A stretch of 64,000 nucleotides of DNA from Candidatus Kuenenia hertensis. Its GTDB lineage: Bacteria > Planctomycetota > Brocadiia > Brocadiales > Brocadiaceae. Position 1 is the first letter of the stretch, and each line of letters opens with the position of its first letter. Of the stretch, positions 21,384 through 31,211 are shown in pieces. The notes beneath the pieces were generated by a model. That model was not told the origin of the DNA and ran no database searches. It saw only the letters and a program-made list of their open reading frames with translations. Location of the stretch: NCBI GenBank assembly GCA_021646465.1, contig SOET01000011.1, positions 35,560 to 99,559 on the forward strand, in the 5' to 3' direction. The position numbers and the translations under genes are program-made.

Positions 21384-21525
21384 CCCCGGACAGAAAACAA
21401 ATAGTTTTTGTCTTTGTATGATTAGATTGCGGATATGTAGTTAATTTTAAATATTGACTTTAGCAAACACAATATTTATTGTATCGAGCTAATAAGGATA
21501 ATTTACGGCAAAATAATGAAAAACT

Positions 21526-21756
21526 ATACCCATAACGTCTGAAATTAAAACAGGACAAATTGTTACTATAAGAAACCGTCTGTGGAGGATCGATTCCATT
21601 TATCATAATGAATTATCCGCTACTTCCATAGATGGCATACAGAATTTCCAGAAGCGGTTTTACATTCCGTTTGAGAGAATAAAACCGGCAAAAACCGATA
21701 TCCCGCCATTCGATAAAATCGGGGAATTATCCAAACAACAGTTATTAATTATTTAA
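21526..21756 (+). pseudogene. N-terminal fragment of an SNF2-type helicase
   Basis: A frame without a start reads KTGQIVTIRNRLWRIDSI, then NELSATSIDGIQNFQKRFYI and PFERIKPAKTDIPPFDKIGE before a stop at 21754. This resembles the beginning of SNF2-family helicases found in DISARM-like and related defence islands (RRWRVD...LQRRFYLPFE). It has about 75 codons where an intact gene needs about 1000, so it is a remnant. The family match is from memory of the pattern. Confidence 0.5.
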
Positions 21757-21828
21757 ATAATTTGATTTTCTGTTTTTTTTATGGCTATACTACGGCTATA
21801 CGAAAAACTATAGAAGAAGGAGAATAGT

Positions 21829-22077
21829 ATGATAACGAAATTACAAAAATGGGGGAATAGTCAGGGTATTAGAATTAGCATGGACTTGTTAAAAGAAGCG
21901 CACCTCAATATAGGGGATGAGGTGGAAGTGAAGGTTAGTGATGAAAAGATTATTATAGAAACATTACATAAGGTCAGAGGGAAATACGACATACATAATC
22001 TGGTAAAAAAAATACCCGGAGGTTATAAATCAAAGGAAACTGTATGGGGCAAACCGACAGGAAAGGAAGCATGGTAA
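21829..22077 (+). CDS. mazE: MazE-like (AbrB-fold) antitoxin
   Basis: An 82-residue swapped-hairpin DNA-binding antitoxin. ITKLQKWGNSQGIRISMDLL is the SpoVT/AbrB-type strand pattern of MazE, and EVEVKVSDEKIIIETL completes the barrel. The C-terminal tail (KIPGGYKSKETVWGKPTGKEAW) would bind the toxin. GAAGGAG lies before ATG 21829. Its stop codon directly abuts the mazF start, giving strict coupling. MazE-MazF complexes normally repress their own promoter. Confidence 0.88.
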   Translation: MITKLQKWGNSQGIRISMDLLKEAHLNIGDEVEVKVSDEKIIIETLHKVRGKYDIHNLVKKIPGGYKSKETVWGKPTGKEAW

Positions 22078-22422
22078 ATGCCTGTGTATATACCTAAAAG
22101 GGGAGACTTTGTAACCGTTTCTTTTGGCCATCAGCCTGGTCATGAGCAAAAAGGGAGAAGACCTGCTCTCATTGTAAGTAATTACCTGTTTAATAAACAT
22201 ACCGGCCTTGCAATTGCCTGTCCAGTAACAAACACAAAAAGGGATTTCCCTTTTCATATAAAAGTTCCTGACGGTTTATCACTTTCTGGTTACATTATGG
22301 TTGAACACATCAAATCCATTGATTATAAAAGCCGGAACGTGAAGTTTCTTGAAAGGTCTTCCAGAGAAGTAATGAATGAGGTACTGGCAATTTTAGATGC
22401 CTGTATATACCAGGAAACTTAA
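22078..22422 (+). CDS. mazF: MazF-like mRNA interferase toxin
   Basis: A 114-residue sequence-specific endoribonuclease of the MazF/PemK/ChpB family. VYIPKRGDFVTVSF starts the SH3-like barrel, KGRRPALIVSNYLFN carries the conserved Arg-Pro loop, and CPVTNTKRDFPFHIKV contains the conserved Thr. VEHIKSIDYKSRNVKF and the C-terminal helix complete the fold. It appears intact and is directly abutted by mazE. This is the only complete toxin-antitoxin pair in an otherwise decayed cluster. Confidence 0.9.
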   Translation: MPVYIPKRGDFVTVSFGHQPGHEQKGRRPALIVSNYLFNKHTGLAIACPVTNTKRDFPFHIKVPDGLSLSGYIMVEHIKSIDYKSRNVKFLERSSREVMNEVLAILDACIYQET

Positions 22423-22667
22423 CCGTGCAACTATCAGTGATCCGTAAGCTTTAAAAATCTGATTAATTATGTTCAATCTAAATTACCTATGGATTATTTC
22501 TATGCAGGTATCTATTCAGACCAGATTGGCGCCGTATTCAAGGCACTTGGGATGGATTAGAAATATGTACAAATACAATGCATCAGGAAAATAAAACCCT
22601 GATATTTTTCCCTACAAACCTGATTCAATTTACCAAATCACCTTTTGCAAGGGGAGCATTCCCCCAG

Positions 22668-22827
22668 CTTAATGTAGCAATCTCAAGTGCCCGGTCTCTT
22701 GCCGTAGTAGTTGGAAACCCGAGACTTGCTTGCAGAGGGAGATTGCACATTTGTTGCAGGTATGGAACAATTCAATTTGTACTCATGGTTACAGGATACT
22801 GGAAGTTTGCATTCATCTTCTGACTAG
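22668..22827 (+). pseudogene. C-terminal fragment of a superfamily 1 helicase
   Basis: LNVAISSARSLAVVVGNPRL matches motif VI and the following strand of UPF1/AAA_12-type helicases (normally LNVAVSRARxLAVVVG). A frameshift near 22735 leads to CTFVAGMEQFNLYSWLQ before the stop. In motif VI the usual arginine of SRAR is replaced by SSAR. The upstream body of the helicase is missing. The rest of 22423-23158 holds no gene I can support; LPMDYFYAGIYSDQIGAVFK at about 22489-22556 is an unidentified coding-like scrap. Confidence 0.55.
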
Positions 22828-23158
22828 AATCCTTGTAATGTTTACCATACCAAGCGTGTTTTTCCGGGTTGTTCCTGCGTATTACGAACAAGGAAATCAT
22901 CAAGCTAAGCAAAAATGGAAAATGCAAAATAGGAGATTATTGACGGAATAAAAGAATGGATTGTTGCAATATCAAAAACGGCAAAAAATAATATGTTTTC
23001 AAGAATAAGGAAAGCAGTGCGTTACATGGGGAATGCTCCTCTTATATGTTGCCCTTATCAACTATTATCTTGAATTTAATTTCCTTTTGACTCATAATAA
23101 TTTTCCGATAAGGCTTCGGTGAGGGGATTAAGATGGGTGTCAAAACCTTCCATAAATG

Positions 23159-23303
23159 TATCTATTCAGCGTGTTAATACACATCCCGTCAGCTACGCTG
23201 CCACCCCTCTTTTTAGAGGGGAAGATGGGAAGTAGAGACGCAATGCATTGCGTCTCTACAAGAGGGGATTTAGGGGTGTGTTATAAATTACGCTGAATAG
23301 ATA
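23159..23303. repeat. MITE-1 copy with nested 28-bp palindrome
   Basis: TATCTATTCAGCG at the left and CGCTGAATAGATA at the right are perfect inverted ends around the shared core. CATAAAT occurs just outside both ends (about 23150 and 23306), consistent with a 7-bp target duplication. Inside, 23232-23259 is a perfect 28-bp palindrome (GTAGAGACGCAATG and its inverse) absent from other copies. It lies 54 bp before atpD. Confidence 0.9.
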
Positions 23304-23347
23304 CTCATAAATAATAGTTTTTCCGGAGCAATTCATAGAGTGAATGA

Positions 23348-25126
<1,779 letters not shown>

Positions 25127-25134
<8 letters not shown>

Positions 25135-25441
25135 TCCCGCACGAAAGAAGCCTGATGATGTACTCAAAAAATTTGCTGATGAAGTAGGGAGAAAAGAATC
25201 GCGCAAGATTAAGGGCAGGAGAGAAAAAAAATATAAAACGGTTTGGTTTGGCATGGGTATGTCGGGGATTATAGGCTGGTCAATAACTATTCCTACATTA
25301 CTTGGGATAGCAGCAGGTATATGGATTGATAAAAAATGGCCCTCTCCTGTATCATGGACGCTTACGCTTCTTAGTGTAGGGATAGTTGTTGGTTGTCTGA
25401 ATGCATGGTACTGGATGAAATCGGCGGGTAAAAATGATTAA
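25127..25441 (+). CDS. atpQ: N-ATPase AtpQ/AtpI-like membrane protein
   Basis: A 104-residue protein with two membrane helices (about residues 42-65 and 70-92) after a charged N-terminus. WSITIPTLLGIAAGIWIDKKWP is the AtpI/AtpQ signature. AtpI-type proteins help assemble the c-ring; AtpQ is the N-ATPase version. ATG 25127 overlaps the atpC stop, so coupling is likely. The next gene, atpR, is separated by 376 bp filled with repeats. Confidence 0.85.
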
Positions 25442-25466
25442 TGAGAAGAGTTATTCAACGTTTATA

Positions 25467-25632
25467 TAGTCAAATAAATTTGATTTTCGAATGTTTACAC
25501 ACCCCTAAATCCCCTCTTGATAGAGGGGACTTGCCTTCTCTCCCCTCTATTAAGAGGGGCAGGGGGGTGTTTCGTCAAATAAATCTATTTTTTCAAAAAG
25601 CTTAATTTTCGAAAATCAAATTTGTTTGACTA
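25467..25632. repeat. MITE-2 copy inside the ATPase operon
   Basis: The terminal inverted repeats begin TAGTCAAATAAATTTGATTT and end AAATTTGTTTGACTA, flanked by TA on each side (25465-25466, 25633-25634). The inner part is the same ACACCCCTAAATCCCC/GGGGTGT core found in MITE-1. The DNA flanking it (ATTCAACGTTTATA before, GATTTCAAACTGTTC after) occurs uninterrupted at 51611-51645, giving an empty-site comparison. Confidence 0.9.
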
Positions 25633-25634
25633 TA

Positions 25635-25750
25635 CATGGGATTTCAAACTGTTCAAGTAGTAGCAAGGCGCGCCTTGCTGCTGCAAGATTATTGAAAAGT
25701 AAGGATGGGTGAGGCTTCAGCTTGCCTACCGGCAGGCAGGCACACCCATC
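25635..25750. repeat. dispersed palindromic repeat copy 2 plus a second inverted repeat
   Basis: ATTTCAAACTGTTC leads into the perfect palindrome AGCAAGGCGCGCCTTGCT (25662-25679), the same family as 17221 and 51626. A further pair, GATGGGTG/CACCCATC (25704-25750), encloses TGCCTACCGGCAGGCA. Together with MITE-2 these fill the atpQ-atpR gap; nothing coding is seen. Confidence 0.8.
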
Positions 25751-25817
25751 AAACAAAAGTAAATATTGACTAATTGAATAATAAAAATTCTTTTTGATAA
25801 CGTTAAAAAAGGATGTA

Positions 25818-26123
25818 ATGTCCATGATAAATAATATATTTACACTCGCTACTTCATTTGTTGTTGGAATGGCAATGGGCATACTGAATTTTGCCGGTAT
25901 GTGGAGTACCATTCACTATCTTTCAGTTGTAAAATATCCCTCCGTCCTGATTGCGCTAAGTTATACAGTACGTATGGCAATTATTCTGGCAACATTTTAT
26001 TTCGTCATGGATGGCCGCTGGGAAAAGTTGCTTGCGTGCATGGTGGGATTTTTTTTCGTCCGAAGAGTTTTGATAAAACGTTTTCTTCCCGAAGGGTTCA
26101 AAAGAACATATCACTCCAAATAA
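25818..26123 (+). CDS. atpR: N-ATPase AtpR membrane subunit
   Basis: A 101-residue protein from ATG 25818 (AAGGA 6 bases ahead; ATG 25794 is possible). Three hydrophobic segments: about residues 8-32, 38-60 and 63-80. FVVGMAMGILNFAGMWSTIH and VGFFFVRRVLIKRF fit AtpR, a protein unique to N-ATPases that is thought to interact with the c-ring through conserved arginines. It lies 13 bases before atpB. Confidence 0.82.
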   Translation: MSMINNIFTLATSFVVGMAMGILNFAGMWSTIHYLSVVKYPSVLIALSYTVRMAIILATFYFVMDGRWEKLLACMVGFFFVRRVLIKRFLPEGFKRTYHSK

Positions 26124-26136
26124 AGGGGGGCAATGC

Positions 26137-26847
26137 ATGGATATCAGTCCAGACGAGTCAATATTTCTTCATATTGGCCCGGTTGCATTAAATGCAACAA
26201 TAGTTTATACGTGGATTACAATGGCGGTAATTCTTGCAATATCATGGCTTGGTACGAGGAAATTGACAAGTGAATCCAAAATGTCTCGCTGGCAAAATCT
26301 TCTCGAAGTGCTTATATTAGGCATGAAAAACCAGATCCGGTCAATTAGTCATCAGGAACCGGACAAATTTTTACCTTTTATAGGAACGTTATTTTTATTC
26401 ATTGCAGTGTCTATTATCATGAGCATTATTCCTGTGTATCAGCCGCCTACTGGTTCCTTATCGACCACGGCCGCTCTTGCAATCTGTGTTTTTGTGGCAG
26501 TTCCCGTTTATGGAATAGCAAAACATGGTATTATTGGTTATTTGAAATATTATTTGAAACCAACTCCGTTCATGCTGCCGTTTAATGTTTTGGGGGAAAT
26601 ATCCCGTACGATAGCGCTGGCGGTGAGGCTTTTCGGAAATGTTATGAGCGGTTCTATCATCGTAGCAATCTTACTTTCGATTGCACCTCTTTTTTTCCCC
26701 ATCCTCATGCAGGCGTTGGGTTTGTTGACAGGATTAATACAGGCATACATTTTTGCAATTCTTTCTGTCGTATACATTGCTTCTGCAACGCGGGTGCATG
26801 AAGAAAAGGAACAAAAATTTGAAGAAAACAGAAAAGGAAAGGAGTGA
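26137..26847 (+). CDS. atpB: N-ATPase subunit a
   Basis: The ion-channel subunit of F0, 236 residues with five to six membrane helices. The conserved helix is NVLGEISRTIALAVRLFGNV, containing the essential stator arginine (LAVRLFGN). ALGLLTGLIQAYIFAILSVVYI is the last helix. GGGGGG is upstream of ATG 26137. It is 6 bases upstream of atpE. Confidence 0.92.
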   Translation: MDISPDESIFLHIGPVALNATIVYTWITMAVILAISWLGTRKLTSESKMSRWQNLLEVLILGMKNQIRSISHQEPDKFLPFIGTLFLFIAVSIIMSIIPVYQPPTGSLSTTAALAICVFVAVPVYGIAKHGIIGYLKYYLKPTPFMLPFNVLGEISRTIALAVRLFGNVMSGSIIVAILLSIAPLFFPILMQALGLLTGLIQAYIFAILSVVYIASATRVHEEKEQKFEENRKGKE

Positions 26848-26853
26848 GACGGT

Positions 26854-27135
26854 ATGGATAATGTCGGCTTGATTGGAATGATTTCTATTATTATCGCCGG
26901 TTTTACAATAACAGTTGGTTCGATTGGCCCTGCTCTGGGTGAGGCTCGTGCGGCATCTCAGGCACTCAGTTCAATTGCCCAGCAGCCTGACGAGGCAAAT
27001 ACCATTACAAGGACCTTATTTGTCAGTATGGCCATGATAGAATCTACTGCAATTTATTGTTTTGTTGTTACCATGATTCTTATTTTTGCAAATCCTTTTT
27101 GGAATTATGTAACAAATAAAGCCGGGGGACAGTAA
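26854..27135 (+). CDS. atpE: N-ATPase subunit c with Na+-type ligand set
   Basis: A 93-residue two-helix proteolipid forming the rotor ring. Helix 1 has GPALGE30ARAAS and helix 2 has AMIE63-S64-T65-AIY68. The E-S-T triad next to the ion-carrying glutamate, with a second glutamate in helix 1 (where Ilyobacter uses Gln32), is the Na+-ligand pattern described for N-ATPases. The ion used cannot be proved from sequence. It overlaps atpF by one base. Confidence 0.93.
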   Translation: MDNVGLIGMISIIIAGFTITVGSIGPALGEARAASQALSSIAQQPDEANTITRTLFVSMAMIESTAIYCFVVTMILIFANPFWNYVTNKAGGQ

Positions 27136-27902
27136 TGCTTATCAATTGGTTTACTGTATTTGCGCAGATATTTAACTTTCTGCTTCTCGTGTTTCTCCTG
27201 AAACATTTTCTTTACGGAAGAATTATTTCGGCGATGAATGTGAGGGAAGAGAAGATAGCCTCAAGGTTGCAGGAGGCGGAACAGAAAATGATGGATGCAG
27301 AGCATGAAAGAGATTTGTATTTCCAAAAAAACAAAGAAAATGATGAAAGGTGTGCAGGTCTCTTTGCAAGCGCAAATCTGGAAGCGGAAGCACAGAAAAA
27401 GGAACTTATCGAAAATGCACGCAGGCAGGTTGATGAAATGAAAAAACGGTGGAATGAATCGTTGAGAGAGGAGAGAGATGTATTTCTTTCGAACCTCAGA
27501 AAAAGAGCGGAAAAACAGATATATATTATCCTGGGAAAAATTTTTTCGGATCTTTCAAATACTAAACTTGAACAAAATATAGTTGAAACATTTCTCGGGA
27601 AGATCAAAAGCCTTGACCATACCGAGCGTAATCATATAAAAGTTATCTTAAAAGAGTCATACAATAAAGCCGTGATATCGAGTACGTATGAGATCCCTGT
27701 GGAACAACAACACATTATTACCGCTGAAATCGGCGATGCTGTTGGTGAAACAGTGGAAATCCGCTATATAAATTCTCAGGACCATATTTGTGGGATAGAG
27801 TTCAAGGTGAAAAACTACAGGATTGGATGGAACGTTGATGATTATGTGAAATTTCTTGAAAGAGAAGTCAATAAAACCCTGGAAGAAGAATTAGCAGGAT
27901 AA
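27135..27902 (+). CDS. atpF: N-ATPase subunit b with delta-like C-terminal extension
   Basis: A 255-residue stator subunit, about 90 longer than ordinary F-type b. An N-terminal membrane helix (about 5-25) is followed by a long charged coiled coil to about 150. The C-terminal ~95 residues (VISSTYEIPVEQQHIITAEI, HICGIEFKVKNYRIGWNVDD) resemble the end of subunit delta. No separate atpH lies in the operon, so the extension probably replaces delta in binding the F1 head, as is known for N-ATPases. Confidence 0.88.
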   Translation: MLINWFTVFAQIFNFLLLVFLLKHFLYGRIISAMNVREEKIASRLQEAEQKMMDAEHERDLYFQKNKENDERCAGLFASANLEAEAQKKELIENARRQVDEMKKRWNESLREERDVFLSNLRKRAEKQIYIILGKIFSDLSNTKLEQNIVETFLGKIKSLDHTERNHIKVILKESYNKAVISSTYEIPVEQQHIITAEIGDAVGETVEIRYINSQDHICGIEFKVKNYRIGWNVDDYVKFLEREVNKTLEEELAG

Positions 27903-27911
27903 TATCCCACT

Positions 27912-29447
27912 ATGAAAACAAAGAGAAATATCCTTGAGGCGCAAATAAACAAGACCTTTGATACTTTCGGACAAGTATTAGAGGAAAAACACTATACTCT
28001 GAGAATACAGGAAACAGGTACGGTTACCTACGTGGGAAAAGGAATTGCACGGGTAAATGGTTTGTGGAATGTGAAATCAGAAGAAATGGTACTTCTTTCC
28101 GGCGGTGTTCTTGGGATGGTATTTAATCTTGATCCTGAGGAGGTAGGGATCATTTTGCTAGACGAAGACATTGACATACAGGCGGGAGGTGAAGTGCAAC
28201 GAACGGGCAATGTCATGGAAGTGCCTGTAGGCAAGATGCTGCTTGGGCGGGTTGTTGATGCAGTCGGGAGACCGTTGGATAATCTTGGGCCGGTACGAAC
28301 GGCGCAACGTCAGATTATAGAAAGGGAAGCACCGGCAATTATTGATCGTTCTCCGGTAGATACGCCGCTGCAAACAGGGATAAAAGTAATCGATGCGTTA
28401 ATCCCCATAGGAAGGGGACAAAGAGAACTCATTCTTGGCGACCGTCAAACGGGAAAGACAACGATTGCACTGGACACAATTATTAATCAAAAAGATAAAG
28501 GGGTAATTTGTGTTTACTGTGCGATAGGGCAAAGAAGTTCGTCTGTTGCAAAATTGATAGCGGACCTTCGAAAGAATGATGCATTAAGTAATACCATCAT
28601 CGTGGTAGCGGCCGGTGAATCGACTCCCGGGATGAAATATATTGCACCCTATGCCGCTACTGCCATAGCTGAATATTTTATGTATCAGGGAATGGATGTG
28701 CTTATTGTATATGATGATTTAACGAATCATGCGCGGGCATATCGTGAACTCTCTCTCCTTTTGAGGAGACCGCCGGGCAGGGAAGCCTTTCCCGGGGATA
28801 TTTTTTATATTCATTCCCGACTGCTGGAAAGATCCACGCATCTGAAAAAAGAACTCGGGGGAGGATCGTTAACATCGTTGCCTATTATCGAAACAGAGGC
28901 GCAGAATGTTTCTGCTTACATTCCTACCAATTTGATTTCTATCACTGACGGGCAGATTTACTTATCTCCTGAGCTTGCACAGAAAGGGATTATGCCTGCA
29001 GTAAACGTTGGGAAATCGGTATCAAGAGTGGGAGGAAAGGCGCAATTTCCTCCTTATAGAATGGTTGCCAGTGATTTGCGTCTTTCGTATTCGCAATTTG
29101 AGGAGTTGGAAAAGTTTGCCCGCTTTAGCACACGGTTGGATGAATCAACCCGAAAAATCCTGGAAAGAGGAAAACGGGTTCGTGAGGTTCTCAAGCAGCC
29201 GCAATATCAACCCATGCCGGTTTCTTTGCAAATTGCCGTTTTAATGGCAGTCGTGGAGGGTATATTAGATGAAGTTCCTGTAGATCTCATTTCGCCTGCA
29301 GAAGCCTTCATTAATAAAGGAGTATCGGAAAAATTACCTGATATATGTCAAAGGATTGAAGAAGGAAAACAACTCAGTGATGAAGATCGGTATAAAATTA
29401 TATCGATAGCAAGAAATATCGTAGAAGAAAAAGGAGAGAACATTTAG
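27912..29447 (+). CDS. atpA: N-ATPase alpha subunit
   Basis: The non-catalytic F1 subunit, 511 residues. The P-loop is G176-DRQTGK182-[17 protein letters not shown] is the N-terminal barrel, and the signature [20 protein letters not shown] is complete. Lys/Gln residues of the nucleotide site look normal. It starts 9 bases after atpF and abuts atpG. Confidence 0.93.
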   Translation: MKTKRNILEAQINKTFDTFGQVLEEKHYTLRIQETGTVTYVGKGIARVNGLWNVKSEEMVLLSGGVLGMVFNLDPEEVGIILLDEDIDIQAGGEVQRTGNVMEVPVGKMLLGRVVDAVGRPLDNLGPVRTAQRQIIEREAPAIIDRSPVDTPLQTGIKVIDALIPIGRGQRELILGDRQTGKTTIALDTIINQKDKGVICVYCAIGQRSSSVAKLIADLRKNDALSNTIIVVAAGESTPGMKYIAPYAATAIAEYFMYQGMDVLIVYDDLTNHARAYRELSLLLRRPPGREAFPGDIFYIHSRLLERSTHLKKELGGGSLTSLPIIETEAQNVSAYIPTNLISITDGQIYLSPELAQKGIMPAVNVGKSVSRVGGKAQFPPYRMVASDLRLSYSQFEELEKFARFSTRLDESTRKILERGKRVREVLKQPQYQPMPVSLQIAVLMAVVEGILDEVPVDLISPAEAFINKGVSEKLPDICQRIEEGKQLSDEDRYKIISIARNIVEEKGENI

Positions 29448-30347
29448 GTGCAAACACTTGAACTACTGAGGAGAAAAATTCAGAGCGCCGAAGATTTGCA
29501 TACCATAGTAAAAACGATGAAAACGCTTGCAGCCATAAATGTCCGCCATTATGAAGAAGCGGTTGAAGCGGTTTCTGATTATTACCGAACTGTTGAAATG
29601 GGCCTTCAGGTTGTTCTTCAAAAGGGAGAGGTGGAAGTTGTTTCAAAAATTTCCGGGAGGGAAAAAACTGCCGGATGTGTTGTGGTATTTGGTTCTGACC
29701 ACGGCCTTTGTGGCGGTTTTAATAGCCAGATAGTATCTTATGCGCTGGAAAGTATGTATGGTGAGAGTATTACTCATGAACGGTACGTATTGCTCTGCGT
29801 GGGAATGCGGGCGGCCGAACTTATTGAAGAAGAGGGACATCCCATTGAGGAAATATTCCCTGTTCCGGTATCCCATTCAGACCTTGTTGATACCGGATAT
29901 AATATCGTAACAACTCTCAACAGCCTGAAGGTGGAGGGAAAAATTACAAACGTTGTTTTATTTCATCATAAACTGCTGTCGAGTATTTCCTGCAAACCTC
30001 AAAAGACACATCTTTTACCGCTTGATCGGGAATGGCTCCATACGCTGTCGGAAAAAAAGTGGCCTTCTCGTATTATTCCCACCTTTACGATGGAGAGGAA
30101 TACACTTTTTTCAGCGTTAGTACGTCAGTATATCTTTGTATTATTATACCGTGCGCTTGCCGAGTCTATGGCGAGCGAAAATGCAAGCAGGCTCTCCTCT
30201 ATGCAAACCGCTGAGAAAAATATAAAAGAAACGATAGAAGAGTTGAATATGTTTTATCGCCATCAGTACCAAACCACCATTACTGAAGAACTTCTTGATA
30301 TAGTGGCAGGCTTTGAAGCGTTACAATCAGAAGGAAAACGATTTTGA
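29448..30347 (+). CDS. atpG: N-ATPase gamma subunit
   Basis: The central-stalk subunit, 299 residues, beginning at GTG 29448, the base after the atpA stop (GGAGAG just upstream). The N-terminal helix has IKTMKTLAAINVRHYEEAVE-like sequence (VKTMKTLAAINV), the Rossmann-like middle has VFGSDHGLCGGFN, and the C-terminal helix RLSSMQTAEKNIKETIEELN is diagnostic. It is the last gene of the operon; the M23-like gene faces it 47 bp away. No clear terminator was seen in the gap. Confidence 0.92.
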   Translation: MQTLELLRRKIQSAEDLHTIVKTMKTLAAINVRHYEEAVEAVSDYYRTVEMGLQVVLQKGEVEVVSKISGREKTAGCVVVFGSDHGLCGGFNSQIVSYALESMYGESITHERYVLLCVGMRAAELIEEEGHPIEEIFPVPVSHSDLVDTGYNIVTTLNSLKVEGKITNVVLFHHKLLSSISCKPQKTHLLPLDREWLHTLSEKKWPSRIIPTFTMERNTLFSALVRQYIFVLLYRALAESMASENASRLSSMQTAEKNIKETIEELNMFYRHQYQTTITEELLDIVAGFEALQSEGKRF

Positions 30348-30394
30348 TTTTTGTAAACGTTGAAACATGATTTGGTAAGGTATAAATCAACCTC

Positions 30395-31006
30395 TTATCG
30401 GATAAAAACTCTTCGCTTGCTTTTCTTCTTTTCAACCGTGAATTTGCAATCGATAAATTCAAGAGGGTTGCATAGGGTAGCCAGATGCGGATTGCTTATT
30501 GCTTCCCAGTTAAGTTTTTCGTGGGGAAAAGATTCGGATATCCATGCTACGGTAATATGCGCATGGGGAAGAATTTTTGTACATTCACGGGTATTTGCAA
30601 CAGTAGCCAGAATATCGCCTTCTTGCAAAAAATCTCCCTGAGCAAGTCCACTGAGAGGAGTCATGTGCCCGTATATAGTAAAGAGAGATTGCTCTTGCTT
30701 GCCATGAACATTATGTTGTACATAGACTGATTTTCCCAGGAAATCATTGTGGATACGTACCACCTTTCCCTCAAAGAGTACCGGGATTTTTGTTTTTTCG
30801 TCAAGGTTACAAATGAGTCCGGTTGAATCCCGATAAAAACAGAAATCTATTCCTTCGTGAGGCGAGCGGCGAACAACGTCTCTACCTGCCCACCATTTTT
30901 GAGAATCGTTAAATAACATCCCGGGATAAAAAACCCATTCGTCAAACCCGAAACGGTCAAATTCATTTTGTTGCAGGAAGAAATGATGGAATCGTGATTT
31001 TTGCAT
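30395..31006 (-). CDS. M23/LytM-like metallopeptidase
   Basis: A 203-residue protein with the LAS-type zinc site: SPHEGID (first His and Asp) near residue 48 and LPHAHITVAW (second HxH) near 147, plus YGHMTPLSGLAQGD typical of M23 lysostaphin-like domains. No signal peptide or membrane helix is visible, which is unusual for peptidoglycan hydrolases, so it may be cytoplasmic or act on a different substrate. All three predicted zinc ligands are present. It is transcribed opposite to the ATPase operon. Confidence 0.75.
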   Translation of the reverse strand: MQKSRFHHFFLQQNEFDRFGFDEWVFYPGMLFNDSQKWWAGRDVVRRSPHEGIDFCFYRDSTGLICNLDEKTKIPVLFEGKVVRIHNDFLGKSVYVQHNVHGKQEQSLFTIYGHMTPLSGLAQGDFLQEGDILATVANTRECTKILPHAHITVAWISESFPHEKLNWEAISNPHLATLCNPLEFIDCKFTVEKKKSKRRVFIR

Positions 31007-31211
31007 AAAAACAGGTTAGTGTATAATGAAGATAACACCTCTACTTCGGTAAATTCAGAATCTCGATTGATATAATACATTAACGTGTTAATATTTACAA
31101 CACATAAGCTCTTTTTATACCGTGAAAAAATACAGATTATGAAAATACCTTGCGAATGAACAGGGTGTATATGTTATGATCCAGTATGAAAAAAATCATA
31201 AGGGTTGTGAT

